Source: Desulfovibrio sp. OH1186_COT-070 (GTDB taxonomy: Bacteria; Desulfobacterota; Desulfovibrionia; Desulfovibrionales; Desulfovibrionaceae). Taken from it: 64,000 bases of DNA. The stretch is from assembly GCF_003860215.1 (NCBI RefSeq), contig NZ_RQYH01000004.1, forward strand, positions 1-64,000. Direction: 5' to 3'. A program made the position numbers and the translations under genes. Positions 1 through 8,808 of this stretch are shown one piece after another. Under the pieces are notes generated by a model, which saw only the letters and a program-made list of their open reading frames with translations, did no database searches and was not told where the DNA came from. Within the stretch, counting starts at the first letter, position 1. The number at the start of each line of letters is the position of its first letter.

Positions 1-821
1 GACTGGGTGAGGATCTGGTTGCGCACGAAGCGCGTCATTTCCGTGGCCACGTCCACGTCGGAAATGCGGGATTCGGCGGCTTGCAGGTTTTCCGCCTGAG
101 TGGTCAGGTTGGAGATGGTGTTTTCCAGCCTGTTTTGCAGCGCGCCGAGGTGGGCGCGGATCTTGTCCTTGGAGATCACGGCTTCGTTCAGGCCTACCAG
201 CGCGCTCTGCGCGGCCTGCTGGGTGGAAACCGTATAGGCCATGGCACCGGCAGCGGCTTCGTTGCCCACGCCCAGGGCCGAGGCCGTGCTCGTGCCGATC
301 TGGATGTAGTAATAGTCTTCTGCCGAGTCGTTCATGGAGCCGAAGTGCACCTTGAGCTTGCCGGTGGAGGACAGGCCCGAGCCGTCGTGCGAGTCGCCGG
401 ACAGGTTGCCGTTGAGCAGGTAGATGCCGTTGAAGTCCGTGGCATTGGCGATACGGGTGATTTCCGACGCCATGGCCTGATATTCAGATTCGATCATCAG
501 GCGCTGGGTGGAGTCGTAGGTACCGGTGGCTGCCTGTTCGGCCAGTTCCTTCATGCGCGTGAGCTTTTCGTCGATAACGGCCAGCGCGCCGTCAGCGGTC
601 TGGATGAGGGAAATGGCGTCGTTGGCGTTGCGCACGCCCTGCTGCAGGGCCGCAATGTCTGTGCGCATCAGTTCGCGGATGGCGAGGCCGGCGGCGTCGT
701 CAGCCGCGGAGTTGACGCGCAGGCCCGTGGAAAGACGCTGGGTCGACGTCCTGAGGTTGTTGTAGTGGCTGGTCAGGGTGTTGCCGACATTGGTCGCCAT
801 CTGGTTGTTATTGATATACAT
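1..821 (-). CDS. fliC: Flagellin, 3' end cut by window edge
   Basis: Flagellin monomer, exported by the flagellar type III system to build the filament. About 273 residues are visible. They start with MYINNNQMATNVGNTL and the conserved D0/D1 helix (TSHYNNLRTSTQRLSTGLRVNSA). A short variable centre follows (about residues 130-190), and then the C-terminal helix with AAESRISDVDVATEM and RNQILTQ at the edge. Family members normally end some 20 residues later, so the gene is nearly complete. The ATG at 821 has a GGAGGAA ribosome binding site and lies about 80 bp downstream of a sigma-28 promoter. The small variable domain is typical of Desulfovibrio flagellins. The glycan island further right could supply a nonulosonic acid for its glycosylation (inference). 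Confidence 0.93.
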   Translation of the reverse strand, partial: MYINNNQMATNVGNTLTSHYNNLRTSTQRLSTGLRVNSAADDAAGLAIRELMRTDIAALQQGVRNANDAISLIQTADGALAVIDEKLTRMKELAEQAATGTYDSTQRLMIESEYQAMASEITRIANATDFNGIYLLNGNLSGDSHDGSGLSSTGKLKVHFGSMNDSAEDYYYIQIGTSTASALGVGNEAAAGAMAYTVSTQQAAQSALVGLNEAVISKDKIRAHLGALQNRLENTISNLTTQAENLQAAESRISDVDVATEMTRFVRNQILTQ

Positions 822-901
822 GGCATTCCTCCATGAATGCTGTATGTCACAGGCGGCGCGAAATGCCGACGCGTCCTTGCGTGCTACCGCCTTTGCTCAC
901 C

Positions 902-928
902 TTATCGGGGGCAGAGAAAAAAAATTTA
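902..928 (-). promoter_or_regulatory. Sigma-28 (FliA) promoter of the flagellin gene
   Basis: Read on the minus strand the site is TAAATTTT-N11-CCCGATAA, against a consensus of TAAAGTTT-N11-GCCGATAA with identical spacing. It lies 80 bp before the flagellin start codon and points towards it, in an AT-rich stretch of an otherwise GC-rich region. Confidence 0.85.
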
Positions 929-1000
929 GAGCTTGAGGGAAATTTTTTCAGCATTGGGCCAGCGCCCGGAATGCAAGGGGGAAATTTTTGCCGCTGCGTC

Positions 1001-1024
1001 AGAACCCGCCTGGCGGCGGGTTCT
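1001..1024 (-). terminator. Hairpin downstream of gap, possible terminator
   Basis: Perfect 10-bp inverted repeat AGAACCCGCC / GGCGGGTTCT with a 4-nt loop, 28 bp beyond the gap stop codon and before the flagellin promoter. No T-run follows directly on the minus strand, so intrinsic termination is uncertain, but the position suits the end of the fba-gap transcript. Confidence 0.5.
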
Positions 1025-1051
1025 GGCGCATGGTATATATAAGGAGGGGAA

Positions 1052-2053
1052 TCAGCAGTCGCGGGCGGTCAGGCGTATCAGGCGGCAGAGCTGATGGGTG
1101 AAGCCGGATTCGTTGTCGTACCAGATGAGCAGCTTGACCATGGTTTTGTCCATGACCTGCGTGGACAGGGCATCCACCACACCGCCGTGGGTGCTGCCAC
1201 GGTAGTCGATGGAAACCAGAGGCTCTTCGGAAAAACCCATGTTTTCGCGCAAGGCCCCCTGGCTGGCGGCTTTGAGCGCGGCATTGACGGCATCGGCGTC
1301 ACAGGATTTTTCCACTTCACAGGTCAGATCCACCAGGGAGCAACTGGCGGTGGGTATGCGCACAGACATGCCGTTGAGCTTGCCTTCCAGAGCGGGGATG
1401 ACCTGCCCCACAGCCTTGGCGGCTCCTGTGCTGGAGGGCACCATGGACACGGCCGCGGCCCGACCGCGTCGCCAGTCTTTGTGCGAGCCGTCCAGAATGC
1501 GCTGGCTCATGGTATAGGAATGGATGGTGGTCATGAGCCCGTGGCGGAGGCCGAAGTTTTTGTGCAGCACCATGGCCGCCGGCGCAAGGCAGTTGGTGGT
1601 ACAGGAGGCTGCGGAAAGGATGTTGTGCCGGGCGCCGTCATAGACGTCATGGTTCACGCCCATGACGATCATGGCGTCCACACCCTTGGCTGGCGCGGAA
1701 ATGATGACCTTTTTTGCCCCGCAGTCCAGATGCCCGGCAAGTCCTTCCCGGTCCTTGATGGTGCCTGTCGATTCCACAACCAGTTGCACGCCCAGGCGCT
1801 TCCACTCCCACTCTCCGGGTTTGCAGCGGGTAACGGCGATATGGCGGCCGTTGACAATGATGCCGTTTTCGTCATGGTCCACCGTGCCTGCGAACGGGCC
1901 GTAGACAGAATCGTATTTGAAGAGATAGGCCAGAGCGGCATTGTCCGCGCGGGCATTGATGGCGGCGAGGCGTACGTCCTGATCGTCGGCCATGATCCGC
2001 AGAAGATAGCGTCCGATACGGCCGAAACCGTTCATCCCCAGTGTGACGGGCAT
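1052..2053 (-). CDS. gap: Glyceraldehyde-3-phosphate dehydrogenase
   Basis: Cytoplasmic phosphorylating GAPDH of glycolysis and gluconeogenesis, 333 residues, the usual length. The N-terminal Rossmann motif GMNGFGRIGR is at residues 6-15. The catalytic cysteine is C151 in SAASCTTNCLAP. The C-terminal WYDNESGF signature is present. The ATG at 2053 has an AGAGGAG site. It lies 38 bp downstream of the class II aldolase gene on the same strand, so the two form an fba-gap operon. After beta-strand 2 the protein reads AINARAD where strictly NAD-dependent enzymes usually have Asn-Asp, so cofactor preference may be relaxed (inference). Confidence 0.96.
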   Translation of the reverse strand: MPVTLGMNGFGRIGRYLLRIMADDQDVRLAAINARADNAALAYLFKYDSVYGPFAGTVDHDENGIIVNGRHIAVTRCKPGEWEWKRLGVQLVVESTGTIKDREGLAGHLDCGAKKVIISAPAKGVDAMIVMGVNHDVYDGARHNILSAASCTTNCLAPAAMVLHKNFGLRHGLMTTIHSYTMSQRILDGSHKDWRRGRAAAVSMVPSSTGAAKAVGQVIPALEGKLNGMSVRIPTASCSLVDLTCEVEKSCDADAVNAALKAASQGALRENMGFSEEPLVSIDYRGSTHGGVVDALSTQVMDKTMVKLLIWYDNESGFTHQLCRLIRLTARDC

Positions 2054-2091
2054 AAAGATCTCCTCTGGTCTTGTAAAGTTGCTTGCCGCGC

Positions 2092-3018
2092 TCAGGCCTT
2101 GCCTGCGGAACCCATGACATGACGGATCTTGTGGGCGACCATCTTCTTGACAGCCTCGCGGGCGGGAGACAGATAGGATCGGGGGTCAAACTGTTCGGGG
2201 TGTTCGGCAAAGCACTGCCGGACAGTGGCCGTGAGCGCCAGGCGTATGTCGGTATCCACATTGATTTTGCACACGCCCATGCCTGCGGATTTGCGCAACA
2301 TTTCTTCGGGCACTCCTCTGGCGCCGCCCACCTGGCCGCCGTACTCGTTGCAGAGCTGCACAAATTCCTGCGGCACCGAGGACGCGCCGTGGAGCACAAG
2401 GGGATAGCCCGGAAGTTTGGCATTGATGGCCTGCAGGCGCTCAAAATCCAGCTTGGCCTCGCCCTTGAATTTGTATGCGCCGTGGCTGGTGCCGATGGCC
2501 ACAGCCAGAGAGTCGCAGCCCGTCCGGGCAACAAAATCCACAGCCTGATCAGGGTCGGTGTACACATGCTCGGCGGAGCTCACATGTTCTTCCACTCCGG
2601 CCAGCTTGCCCAGTTCGGCCTCCACCCAGACGTTGCGCTGGTGGGCATAGTCCACCACCTGTTTGGTGAGGGCAATGTTTTCCTCGTAGGGCAGGTGGGA
2701 ACCGTCGATCATGACCGAGGTGAAGCCTCCGTCAATACAGTCCCGACACATTTCAAAGCTGGGGCCGTGGTCAAGGTGCACCACCACGGGGACGGACGGA
2801 TCCAGCGCCAGAGCGGCCTCCACCAGCTTCATGATGTACACCTGCCCGGCATATTTGCGTGCTCCCGCGGAAACTTGCAGGATGACAGGAGATTTTTCTT
2901 TCGAAGCCGCGCCCATGATGCCCTGGATGATTTCCATGTTGTTGACGTTGAAGGCGCCGATGGCGTACCCACCGGCGTACGCGGCGGCGAACATTTCTTT
3001 GGGACTGGTGAGAGGCAT
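2092..3018 (-). CDS. fba: Class II fructose-bisphosphate aldolase
   Basis: Zinc-dependent aldolase that cleaves or forms fructose 1,6-bisphosphate, 308 residues. The catalytic and metal motif HLDHG is at residues 81-85 (H81, D83, H84). Other class II landmarks are GFTSVMIDGSHLP, EAELGKLAG with the loop glutamates, and LVLHGASSVP near the C-terminus. INVDTDIRLA completes the phosphate-binding end. The start has a GGGGGAA site. It is the first gene of the fba-gap pair. A weak promoter is possible in the 138-bp upstream gap, where the minus strand carries a TACAAT -10-like hexamer at 3079-3084 without a convincing -35. Confidence 0.95.
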   Translation of the reverse strand: MPLTSPKEMFAAAYAGGYAIGAFNVNNMEIIQGIMGAASKEKSPVILQVSAGARKYAGQVYIMKLVEAALALDPSVPVVVHLDHGPSFEMCRDCIDGGFTSVMIDGSHLPYEENIALTKQVVDYAHQRNVWVEAELGKLAGVEEHVSSAEHVYTDPDQAVDFVARTGCDSLAVAIGTSHGAYKFKGEAKLDFERLQAINAKLPGYPLVLHGASSVPQEFVQLCNEYGGQVGGARGVPEEMLRKSAGMGVCKINVDTDIRLALTATVRQCFAEHPEQFDPRSYLSPAREAVKKMVAHKIRHVMGSAGKA

Positions 3019-3156
3019 GTTTTCCCCCTGGGGTCAGACGTGAAGAAGCGCGCGGCCGCAAGCCGCGGGCATGAAGAGATTGTAGCGCAAATCCGGGCAA
3101 AGGGGAATGGCTGTAACGCGGATCCGGAGAAACGGGCGGCAGCAGTCTGCGGCAGC

Positions 3157-3834
3157 CTATGCAAAACCGCAATCCATCAGGGCGTGCCGGGCCATAACGT
3201 ACTTGGAGAGCGCCAACTGGGTAAACTGCAAACCCGAAAGCAGACTCCCCACTACCGAGGGCAGGAAACTGTCATACTTCAGTTCCAGAATGGTCAGGCC
3301 ATCGCAGACAGGCAGAGATACGGCGGAGCCGGGTACGGCCGCCCGCAGTCCAGAATCAAAAGTGACACGCACATTTCCGGGGGCATAGCTGAAAGCTTCA
3401 CGCTCGTAGATCACGGTAACAACCGGGCGCAGACGGCGCAGGCAGTGCAGTTGGTAAAAAGCCTCCCACACCGCGCCGGCCTGCCCGGCGGCCACGCTCA
3501 TATCGCCTGCGCATAGCCTGTGATACTGCTCCTGTGAAACGCGGTCATGCTGCTTGTGTCCCAGTTCTCCCTCTTTGTGTTTGCGCTCCAGGTGTACGGG
3601 GTCAAGGCTGTCATTGTACCAGCGCATACGCCATTTATCGCGTACAAAGACGCCGCTCTGCTTTTCGTGCAGGCAGGTGTCGTACATGTCGTCAAAATAC
3701 AGGCTGCTGATGCGGTATGCCCCGTTTGAATGTCTGTCGCGGCACAGCAGGCTGTGGACGCGGCGGCGCAGGATGTCTGCATTTCCCGGTGTCAGATAGT
3801 ATTTGTGCTCATGCCTGAATTGTTTCCGGCGCAT
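3157..3834 (-). CDS. VTC-domain (polyphosphate polymerase-like) protein
   Basis: A 225-residue protein matching the VTC catalytic tunnel fold, known from yeast vacuolar transporter chaperone polyphosphate polymerases. Visible hallmarks are RHEHKYYL at the N-terminus, RISSLYFDD at about residues 41-49, RDKWRMRWYND, the basic-acidic strand VHLERKHKEGE, VIYEREAF, and the late ILELKYDS with its conserved Glu-Lys. The positive and acidic residues lining a triphosphate tunnel are therefore present. The ATG at 3834 has AGGA 8 bp before it. It is transcribed divergently from the CotH-like gene and the DUF4956 gene. This trio also co-occurs in other bacteria. Polyphosphate or nucleotide substrate is inferred from the family only. 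Confidence 0.82.
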   Translation of the reverse strand: MRRKQFRHEHKYYLTPGNADILRRRVHSLLCRDRHSNGAYRISSLYFDDMYDTCLHEKQSGVFVRDKWRMRWYNDSLDPVHLERKHKEGELGHKQHDRVSQEQYHRLCAGDMSVAAGQAGAVWEAFYQLHCLRRLRPVVTVIYEREAFSYAPGNVRVTFDSGLRAAVPGSAVSLPVCDGLTILELKYDSFLPSVVGSLLSGLQFTQLALSKYVMARHALMDCGFA

Positions 3835-3934
3835 GGTTCCGATCCTGGAATGTCGCCCGCGAAGCCTTGTTCTTCTGCTGCAAGGTGTGGGTACGGTTGA
3901 CGGAGGCTATGGGAGGCTATACAAATACGAAGCC

Positions 3935-6241
3935 ATGGGCGATCCTGTCCCGGATTTGCTGCCGTTCCCGAAGCCCTCCCATATGCGAACATTTACCATA
4001 TGTTTATTTTTGGCCGGAGCACTGGTCTGCGCTGCGGCTTCTCTGCTCCTCCCCCCCGACTTTTCCGGCGGAGCGAGCGCTGAAGACGCGCGCTCGCGCG
4101 AAATTCTTGGCTATACCATCCGGCAGGAAAAGAAAAGCATGGAAAGGCCTCACTTCAGGCCGTCCGCGCATTTTCTGGTTGAATCCGTGCCGGTGGAAAT
4201 TATCTGTGCCGTGCCCGGCGCACAAATCCACTACACTCTGGACGGCTCGCGCCCCACCAGAAACAGCATGGCCTATACAGGCCCCTTTTCTCTGTCGCCC
4301 GGCAAGGGCCGAACCTGTATCGTTGTCAAGGCTGTTGCCGTCATTGACGGCCGGGAAAGCGCGGTGTCCACGCACAGCTATTTTTTCGGCTTCGGCAGCC
4401 GGTTGCCCCACGGGCCCTATGTGTTTTCCCTGTCTGCAGAAAAGGAAGATCTCTACGGGCATGACGCGGGCATTCTTGTGCCCGGAAAATTACGGGAGGA
4501 GTCCGTACGGCGTTTCCCCGAAAAGGAAGAGCATGCCCACAACGCCAACTACAAGGGCCGTGGCCGGGACTGGGAACGGGCTGTGGACGTGGAGATTTTT
4601 CATCCTGATGGCAGCCGCCTGCTCGCGCAAAAAGCCGGAATGCGTGTTATAGGTGCAGTGTCGCGGCATTTTGCGCAGAAATCCCTGCGGTTCATTGCCC
4701 GCAAGGCGTATGAGCCGGGTGCGGGCAAGTTCAAGTATCCTTTTTTTCCTGAACTGGCCCGCGAAGATGCCAGATTTCCTGTACTGGCTTATGACAACCT
4801 GGTGTTGAGCAGCGGCGGGCAGGATCTTGAAGATGCACAGATCCGTACGCCGCTGCTGACGCACATCGCGGCCCAGGCTGGCTACGCCTGGACAACTCCG
4901 ATGCATTCGGCCGCCGTGTATCTCAACGGCACGTATTATGGTCACGCCTGGCTGAGCACCCGGCTGGACGATGGTCTGCTGGAAAGTTTTTTTGCCAGAC
5001 CGAGGAAGGACTTTGTCGTGCTGAACGGCGGGGTCAGGATGTTGCGCTCCTCACCCAAGTATCCGGAATTGCTGCACTGGCGCAGCATACGTAAATTTGC
5101 CGATCTAGTTAGCCGCTGCGGGCAGGAGCGCATGAACGAGGATCTGTACCGCGCCATACAGGAGCAGGTTGATGTGGACAATCTGCTTTTGTACTACGCC
5201 ATCCAGTGCTATATCGAAAACCGGGACTGGCCCGGGGACAATCTGAACGTCAGGGTGTGGCGCTACACGGGGCAGGAGGGCGGTAAGACGCCCGAACTGG
5301 ACGGGCGCTGGCGCTATGTGCTGTACGACCTTGATGTCACGGCTCTGAGCTCTTGGAGCGGGTCCAGGTCCCCGGCCCTTCCTACTTTGGGCTGGGCGCG
5401 GGGAGAAAGTCCCCTGTTTTCCTCTCTGTTGGAGCGCCCCGAACTGGCGGCGCAGTTTGCCAACAACATGTGCGACATGGCTTTTGTCCACTATACGGAA
5501 GAGAATGTGCGGCGGGTCATGGGAGATCTGGATGCCGTGAGCCTTGACGAAATTCGCTACGCGGCGCAGCACGGGCAGTACAGCCCGCCCGGCCTGCAGC
5601 AGACCATCGACAGGGGCCGCGAAACCATCCTCGCCTTTTTCAGGCAGCGTCCGGAACATGCCCTGAACGAACTGCGTCACCTTTTCGGTTATACGGATTT
5701 GTATTGTGTAACAGTGGAAGGCCCGGCCCGGCTGAACACCATTGATCGCCCCAACCCCGAAGGCTGGTACTTTGTGGAAAATTCCGTTACGGTGACCCCC
5801 GCTCTGCCGCCGCACAAGGCCGTGCGCCACTGGGAGGTGAACGGGCAGATCAGGACAGGAGACCGCATCACAATTTCCTCCGGCGATGCGCTCGCGGGGC
5901 ATGTGCGGGTGCGGCTGGTGACAGAAGACCGCCCGCCGCCGCTGGTGCTTGAAAATGCCTACGACCATGGGCATGTCTGCGGATTTTCCCTGCGCAACAC
6001 CACAAATGCATCCCTTGAAGTCAAGGACGTATATGTGAGCGACAGGCTTGCCAAGCCGCGCAAATACGATCTGTCGGGCATTGTTTTCGGGCCGGGTGAG
6101 ACGATTCTCTTTGTGGGCAAGGGCGTGCGCCATGTTTCTGCCCTGAAAAAAATGCAGGTGAATTTCAGGCCTTCGCAGGGCGAAACCCTTTATCTGCGGG
6201 ACGGGACAGGACGGATACTGTCCTCCGTTGTCGTCCCGTAA
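3935..6241 (+). CDS. CotH-like protein with chitobiase C-terminal-type domain
   Basis: A membrane-anchored extracytoplasmic protein of about 768 residues. A hydrophobic anchor or signal (RTFTICLFLAGALVCAAASLL) lies at about residues 17-40. A CHB_HEX_C_1-type domain (HYTLDGSRPT, AYTGPFSL) spans about 76-150. A CotH region covers about 160-560, including SLRFIARKAY, YLNGTYYGHAWL, NRDWPGDNLNVRVW and RYVLYDLD, the Asp-rich lines that match the metal-binding residues of CotH protein kinases. The last 110 residues resemble a lamin-tail-like beta domain (FSLRNTTNASLEVKDVYVSD). The start is uncertain. ATG 3935 follows a GGGAGG that is rather far away, and ATG 3983, directly before the anchor, is the alternative. 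Bacterial CotH can phosphorylate protein; activity here is inference. Confidence 0.78.
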   Translation: MGDPVPDLLPFPKPSHMRTFTICLFLAGALVCAAASLLLPPDFSGGASAEDARSREILGYTIRQEKKSMERPHFRPSAHFLVESVPVEIICAVPGAQIHYTLDGSRPTRNSMAYTGPFSLSPGKGRTCIVVKAVAVIDGRESAVSTHSYFFGFGSRLPHGPYVFSLSAEKEDLYGHDAGILVPGKLREESVRRFPEKEEHAHNANYKGRGRDWERAVDVEIFHPDGSRLLAQKAGMRVIGAVSRHFAQKSLRFIARKAYEPGAGKFKYPFFPELAREDARFPVLAYDNLVLSSGGQDLEDAQIRTPLLTHIAAQAGYAWTTPMHSAAVYLNGTYYGHAWLSTRLDDGLLESFFARPRKDFVVLNGGVRMLRSSPKYPELLHWRSIRKFADLVSRCGQERMNEDLYRAIQEQVDVDNLLLYYAIQCYIENRDWPGDNLNVRVWRYTGQEGGKTPELDGRWRYVLYDLDVTALSSWSGSRSPALPTLGWARGESPLFSSLLERPELAAQFANNMCDMAFVHYTEENVRRVMGDLDAVSLDEIRYAAQHGQYSPPGLQQTIDRGRETILAFFRQRPEHALNELRHLFGYTDLYCVTVEGPARLNTIDRPNPEGWYFVENSVTVTPALPPHKAVRHWEVNGQIRTGDRITISSGDALAGHVRVRLVTEDRPPPLVLENAYDHGHVCGFSLRNTTNASLEVKDVYVSDRLAKPRKYDLSGIVFGPGETILFVGKGVRHVSALKKMQVNFRPSQGETLYLRDGTGRILSSVVVP

Positions 6242-6274
6242 CCTCAAGGACAGGCGGTATGCCGTCGGTGATGT

Positions 6275-6934
6275 ATGACTGAAGAACTTCGCAAGATCCT
6301 CCTTCTTTTTTCACAGCAGGAAGCACTGACCTTTTTTTCTCTGGCCGTGACCATGGCCGTTGCTCTCGGGTGCGGGCTTGCCATCTATCTGCTGTACCGC
6401 TTTTTTTACCGCGGCGTTGTGTACAACGAGAATTTCGGCGTACTCATCCTGCTTGTCAGCGGCATCACCGCCTTTATCATCATCACCATCGGCACAAACT
6501 TCGTGTTGTCATTGGGTATGGTCGGTGCGCTGTCCATTGTGCGTTTTCGCGCTCCTGTCAAGGATCCTCTGGACGTGGGCTTTTTGTACTGGAGCATCGC
6601 GGCAGGGCTTACCGCCGGGGCACGGCTTTACATGGTGGCGATTTTTGGCACGGCGGTCATCGGTCTTGTCTATCTTGCCATGAGATCAGTGCGCAGGGAC
6701 GCGCGGACATTTTTGCTGATTCTGCGCTATGCTTCCCCGTGCGAAGAGCGTGTCGAGGCGCTGCTGCAAAACCTGAAATACACGCTGAAAAACAGAAGCG
6801 TCACGCGCGAGGTCACGGAACTGACCCTTGAGGTCAGGGTCAAAAAAGGAAACACTGCCTTCATGAAGCCCTTTGCTTCCGCGGATTTTCTTGAGAGTGC
6901 CGCGCTGGTGGAATACAACGGGACGTACTCATAA
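6275..6934 (+). CDS. DUF4956 family membrane protein
   Basis: A 219-residue inner-membrane protein, the last gene of the CotH-like transcript (34 bp gap). Hydrophobic segments lie at about residues 18-43, 52-85 and 105-135. Between the second and third lies the family signature SLGMVGALSIVRFRAPVKDP, a basic cytoplasmic loop. The last 80 residues form a soluble alpha/beta domain (LLILRYASPCEERVEALLQNLKYTLKNRSV). DUF4956 proteins recur beside VTC-domain and CotH genes, as here, which suggests that the three act together at the membrane. The molecular role is unknown. Confidence 0.8.
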   Translation: MTEELRKILLLFSQQEALTFFSLAVTMAVALGCGLAIYLLYRFFYRGVVYNENFGVLILLVSGITAFIIITIGTNFVLSLGMVGALSIVRFRAPVKDPLDVGFLYWSIAAGLTAGARLYMVAIFGTAVIGLVYLAMRSVRRDARTFLLILRYASPCEERVEALLQNLKYTLKNRSVTREVTELTLEVRVKKGNTAFMKPFASADFLESAALVEYNGTYS

Positions 6935-6938
6935 CCCC

Positions 6939-7697
6939 TCATGCCAGGGGCATGCTTCCCAGAACGTCCATACCCTCCCTGTCGGTAAACTCGAAGCGCA
7001 GGGGGGTGACGGTGATGTGCCCCCTGTTGAGCAGATCCTTGTCCGAACCGTGTTCGATGGTGTGCGGGGGGATTTCGCCTTCCAGCCACCAGTAGGGAGC
7101 CCCACGGGGATCCTCGCGCCGGGTGTAGGAATTGACCCATACGGCGCTGGTCTGCGGGCAGACGCGCAGCCCCTTGGCTTCTTCCAGGGGGCAGGCGGGA
7201 TAATTGACATTGATGATCCTGCGTTTTTGCAGTTGCGACCAGTCCAGGCGCTCGGCCAGACGTATCAGGTGGCGCGCCTGCGGCAGAAGATCGTCGGGCG
7301 GAACAGGGCTTGCGTGGGAAACGGCAATGCCGGGCAGGTCTTCATGGGCCGCTTCGGTGGCTGCGGCCACCGTGCCGGAGTAGAGAATGTCCGGCCCCAC
7401 ATTGGCTCCGGCGTTGATGCCGGAGATTACCATGTCCGGCTTGCAGGGCAACAGACTCCCCAGAGCCAGCTTCACGCAGTCGGTGGGTGTGCCGTAGACG
7501 CCCGTACCGCAAAAATCCGGTTCTTCAAGCTCCACGGTGCGCACAGGCTCAAAGACCGTCAGGGAATGCCCCACGCCGGACTGCTGGCGCATGGGGGCCA
7601 CCACGTGTACATGATGTCCGGCCTCCCGCAGGGCCGCGTACAGGGCGCGCAGGCCGCGCGCCCTGATGCCGTCGTCATTGGTCAGAAGAATGTTCAT
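6939..7697 (-). CDS. surE: 5'/3'-nucleotidase SurE
   Basis: Metal-dependent survival protein E that removes phosphate from nucleoside 5' or 3' monophosphates, 252 residues. The N-terminal MNILLTNDDG supplies D8 and D9, and SGINAGANVGPDILYSGTVAAATE supplies the conserved Ser/Asn metal ligands and the substrate loop. NVNYP is also present. The start has AGGGG 9 bp upstream. The gene is convergent with the DUF4956 gene (4 bp gap) and divergent from the YhaM-like nuclease across 82 bp. Confidence 0.95.
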   Translation of the reverse strand: MNILLTNDDGIRARGLRALYAALREAGHHVHVVAPMRQQSGVGHSLTVFEPVRTVELEEPDFCGTGVYGTPTDCVKLALGSLLPCKPDMVISGINAGANVGPDILYSGTVAAATEAAHEDLPGIAVSHASPVPPDDLLPQARHLIRLAERLDWSQLQKRRIINVNYPACPLEEAKGLRVCPQTSAVWVNSYTRREDPRGAPYWWLEGEIPPHTIEHGSDKDLLNRGHITVTPLRFEFTDREGMDVLGSMPLA

Positions 7698-7779
7698 TTG
7701 ACAATACCCCTGAAAGAAGGGAAATGTAGGGGAAAAGGGGAAGCTTGGGCAGCGTCAGCCTGCCGTACGGAAACACTAT

Positions 7780-8808
7780 ATGGAAAAAGGCTGTTACGTC
7801 AAAGATATTGCTCCCGCATCCGATGTGGGGGGGGTGTTTGCGGTCAGTCAGGCCGCGCAGGGCAAGGCGCGCAACGGCCCGTACTGGCGTTTGACCCTGA
7901 CGGACGCCAGCGGCGGTGTGGAGGCCAAGATATGGCATCCGCTCAGCGCGGACTTCGCCGACATCGCTCCCGGCTCCCTGGTTTGGGCGGAGGGGCGCGC
8001 GGAGCTCTTTCGCGAGCAGGTGCAGCTTGTAGTGGAGCGTATGCGCTTTCTCTCCCCTGCGGAGCAGGCAGCACTGGACGAAGCGGCCTTTCTGCCGTCC
8101 AGCCCCTACCCGCTGGACGGCATGCTGGACGAACTGCTGGCCCTGTGCAGGGAGGAATTTCATCACGGACCGTGGCGCAAGCTGGTGCTGGATTTTTTTG
8201 CCGATGAAGGGCTGCGCGCGGATTTTCGCATCTGCCCCGCAGCCAAGGGCATCCACCACGCCTATGCGGGCGGCCTGCTGGAACATACCCTGAGCGTGTT
8301 CAAGCTGTGCCGCAGTCTGGCCGACCTGTATGAAGAACTGGACCGGCAGGCCCTGCTGGCCGGGGCGCTGTTTCACGATATGGGGAAAATCCGCGAATTT
8401 TCGGGTGGTCTGGCCAATGATTATACTGACGAAGGCCGCCTGTTGGGGCACATCATGCTGGGCGTTGCCATGCTGGAGCCGTTTCTGGCGCGCAGCGGGC
8501 TGTCCGAAGCCCTGCAGATGCATCTGAAGCATCTGATCCTGAGCCATCATGGGGAACTGGAATACGGCGCCGTCCGTCTGCCGCAGACAGCGGAAGCCCT
8601 GACCCTGCATTATGCCGACAATCTGGATGCCAAGCTGGCGCAGTGCCGGGGGCTTTTTGCGCAGCAGGGCGGCGGACCGGGCTGGACCCCGTGGCAGTCA
8701 AGCCTGGGGCGAACCTTGTGCCGGATTGAGCGCACGCCGGAAAAAAAATCGCCGGAACCCCGCAAAAAAGCGATGAAAAGAGAATGTTTGTCACTTTTGA
8801 AGGTATAG
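7780..8808 (+). CDS. YhaM-like HD-domain 3'-5' exoribonuclease
   Basis: A 342-residue protein. An N-terminal OB-fold domain (residues about 12-95, [34 protein letters not shown]) binds nucleic acid. An HD phosphohydrolase domain follows, with the ligands in [20 protein letters not shown] and [12 protein letters not shown]. This arrangement is that of YhaM/CBF1 exoribonucleases. The C-terminal tail is basic. It overlaps tmk by 25 bp, so the two are translationally coupled. The function is from family architecture. Confidence 0.85.
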   Translation: MEKGCYVKDIAPASDVGGVFAVSQAAQGKARNGPYWRLTLTDASGGVEAKIWHPLSADFADIAPGSLVWAEGRAELFREQVQLVVERMRFLSPAEQAALDEAAFLPSSPYPLDGMLDELLALCREEFHHGPWRKLVLDFFADEGLRADFRICPAAKGIHHAYAGGLLEHTLSVFKLCRSLADLYEELDRQALLAGALFHDMGKIREFSGGLANDYTDEGRLLGHIMLGVAMLEPFLARSGLSEALQMHLKHLILSHHGELEYGAVRLPQTAEALTLHYADNLDAKLAQCRGLFAQQGGGPGWTPWQSSLGRTLCRIERTPEKKSPEPRKKAMKRECLSLLKV

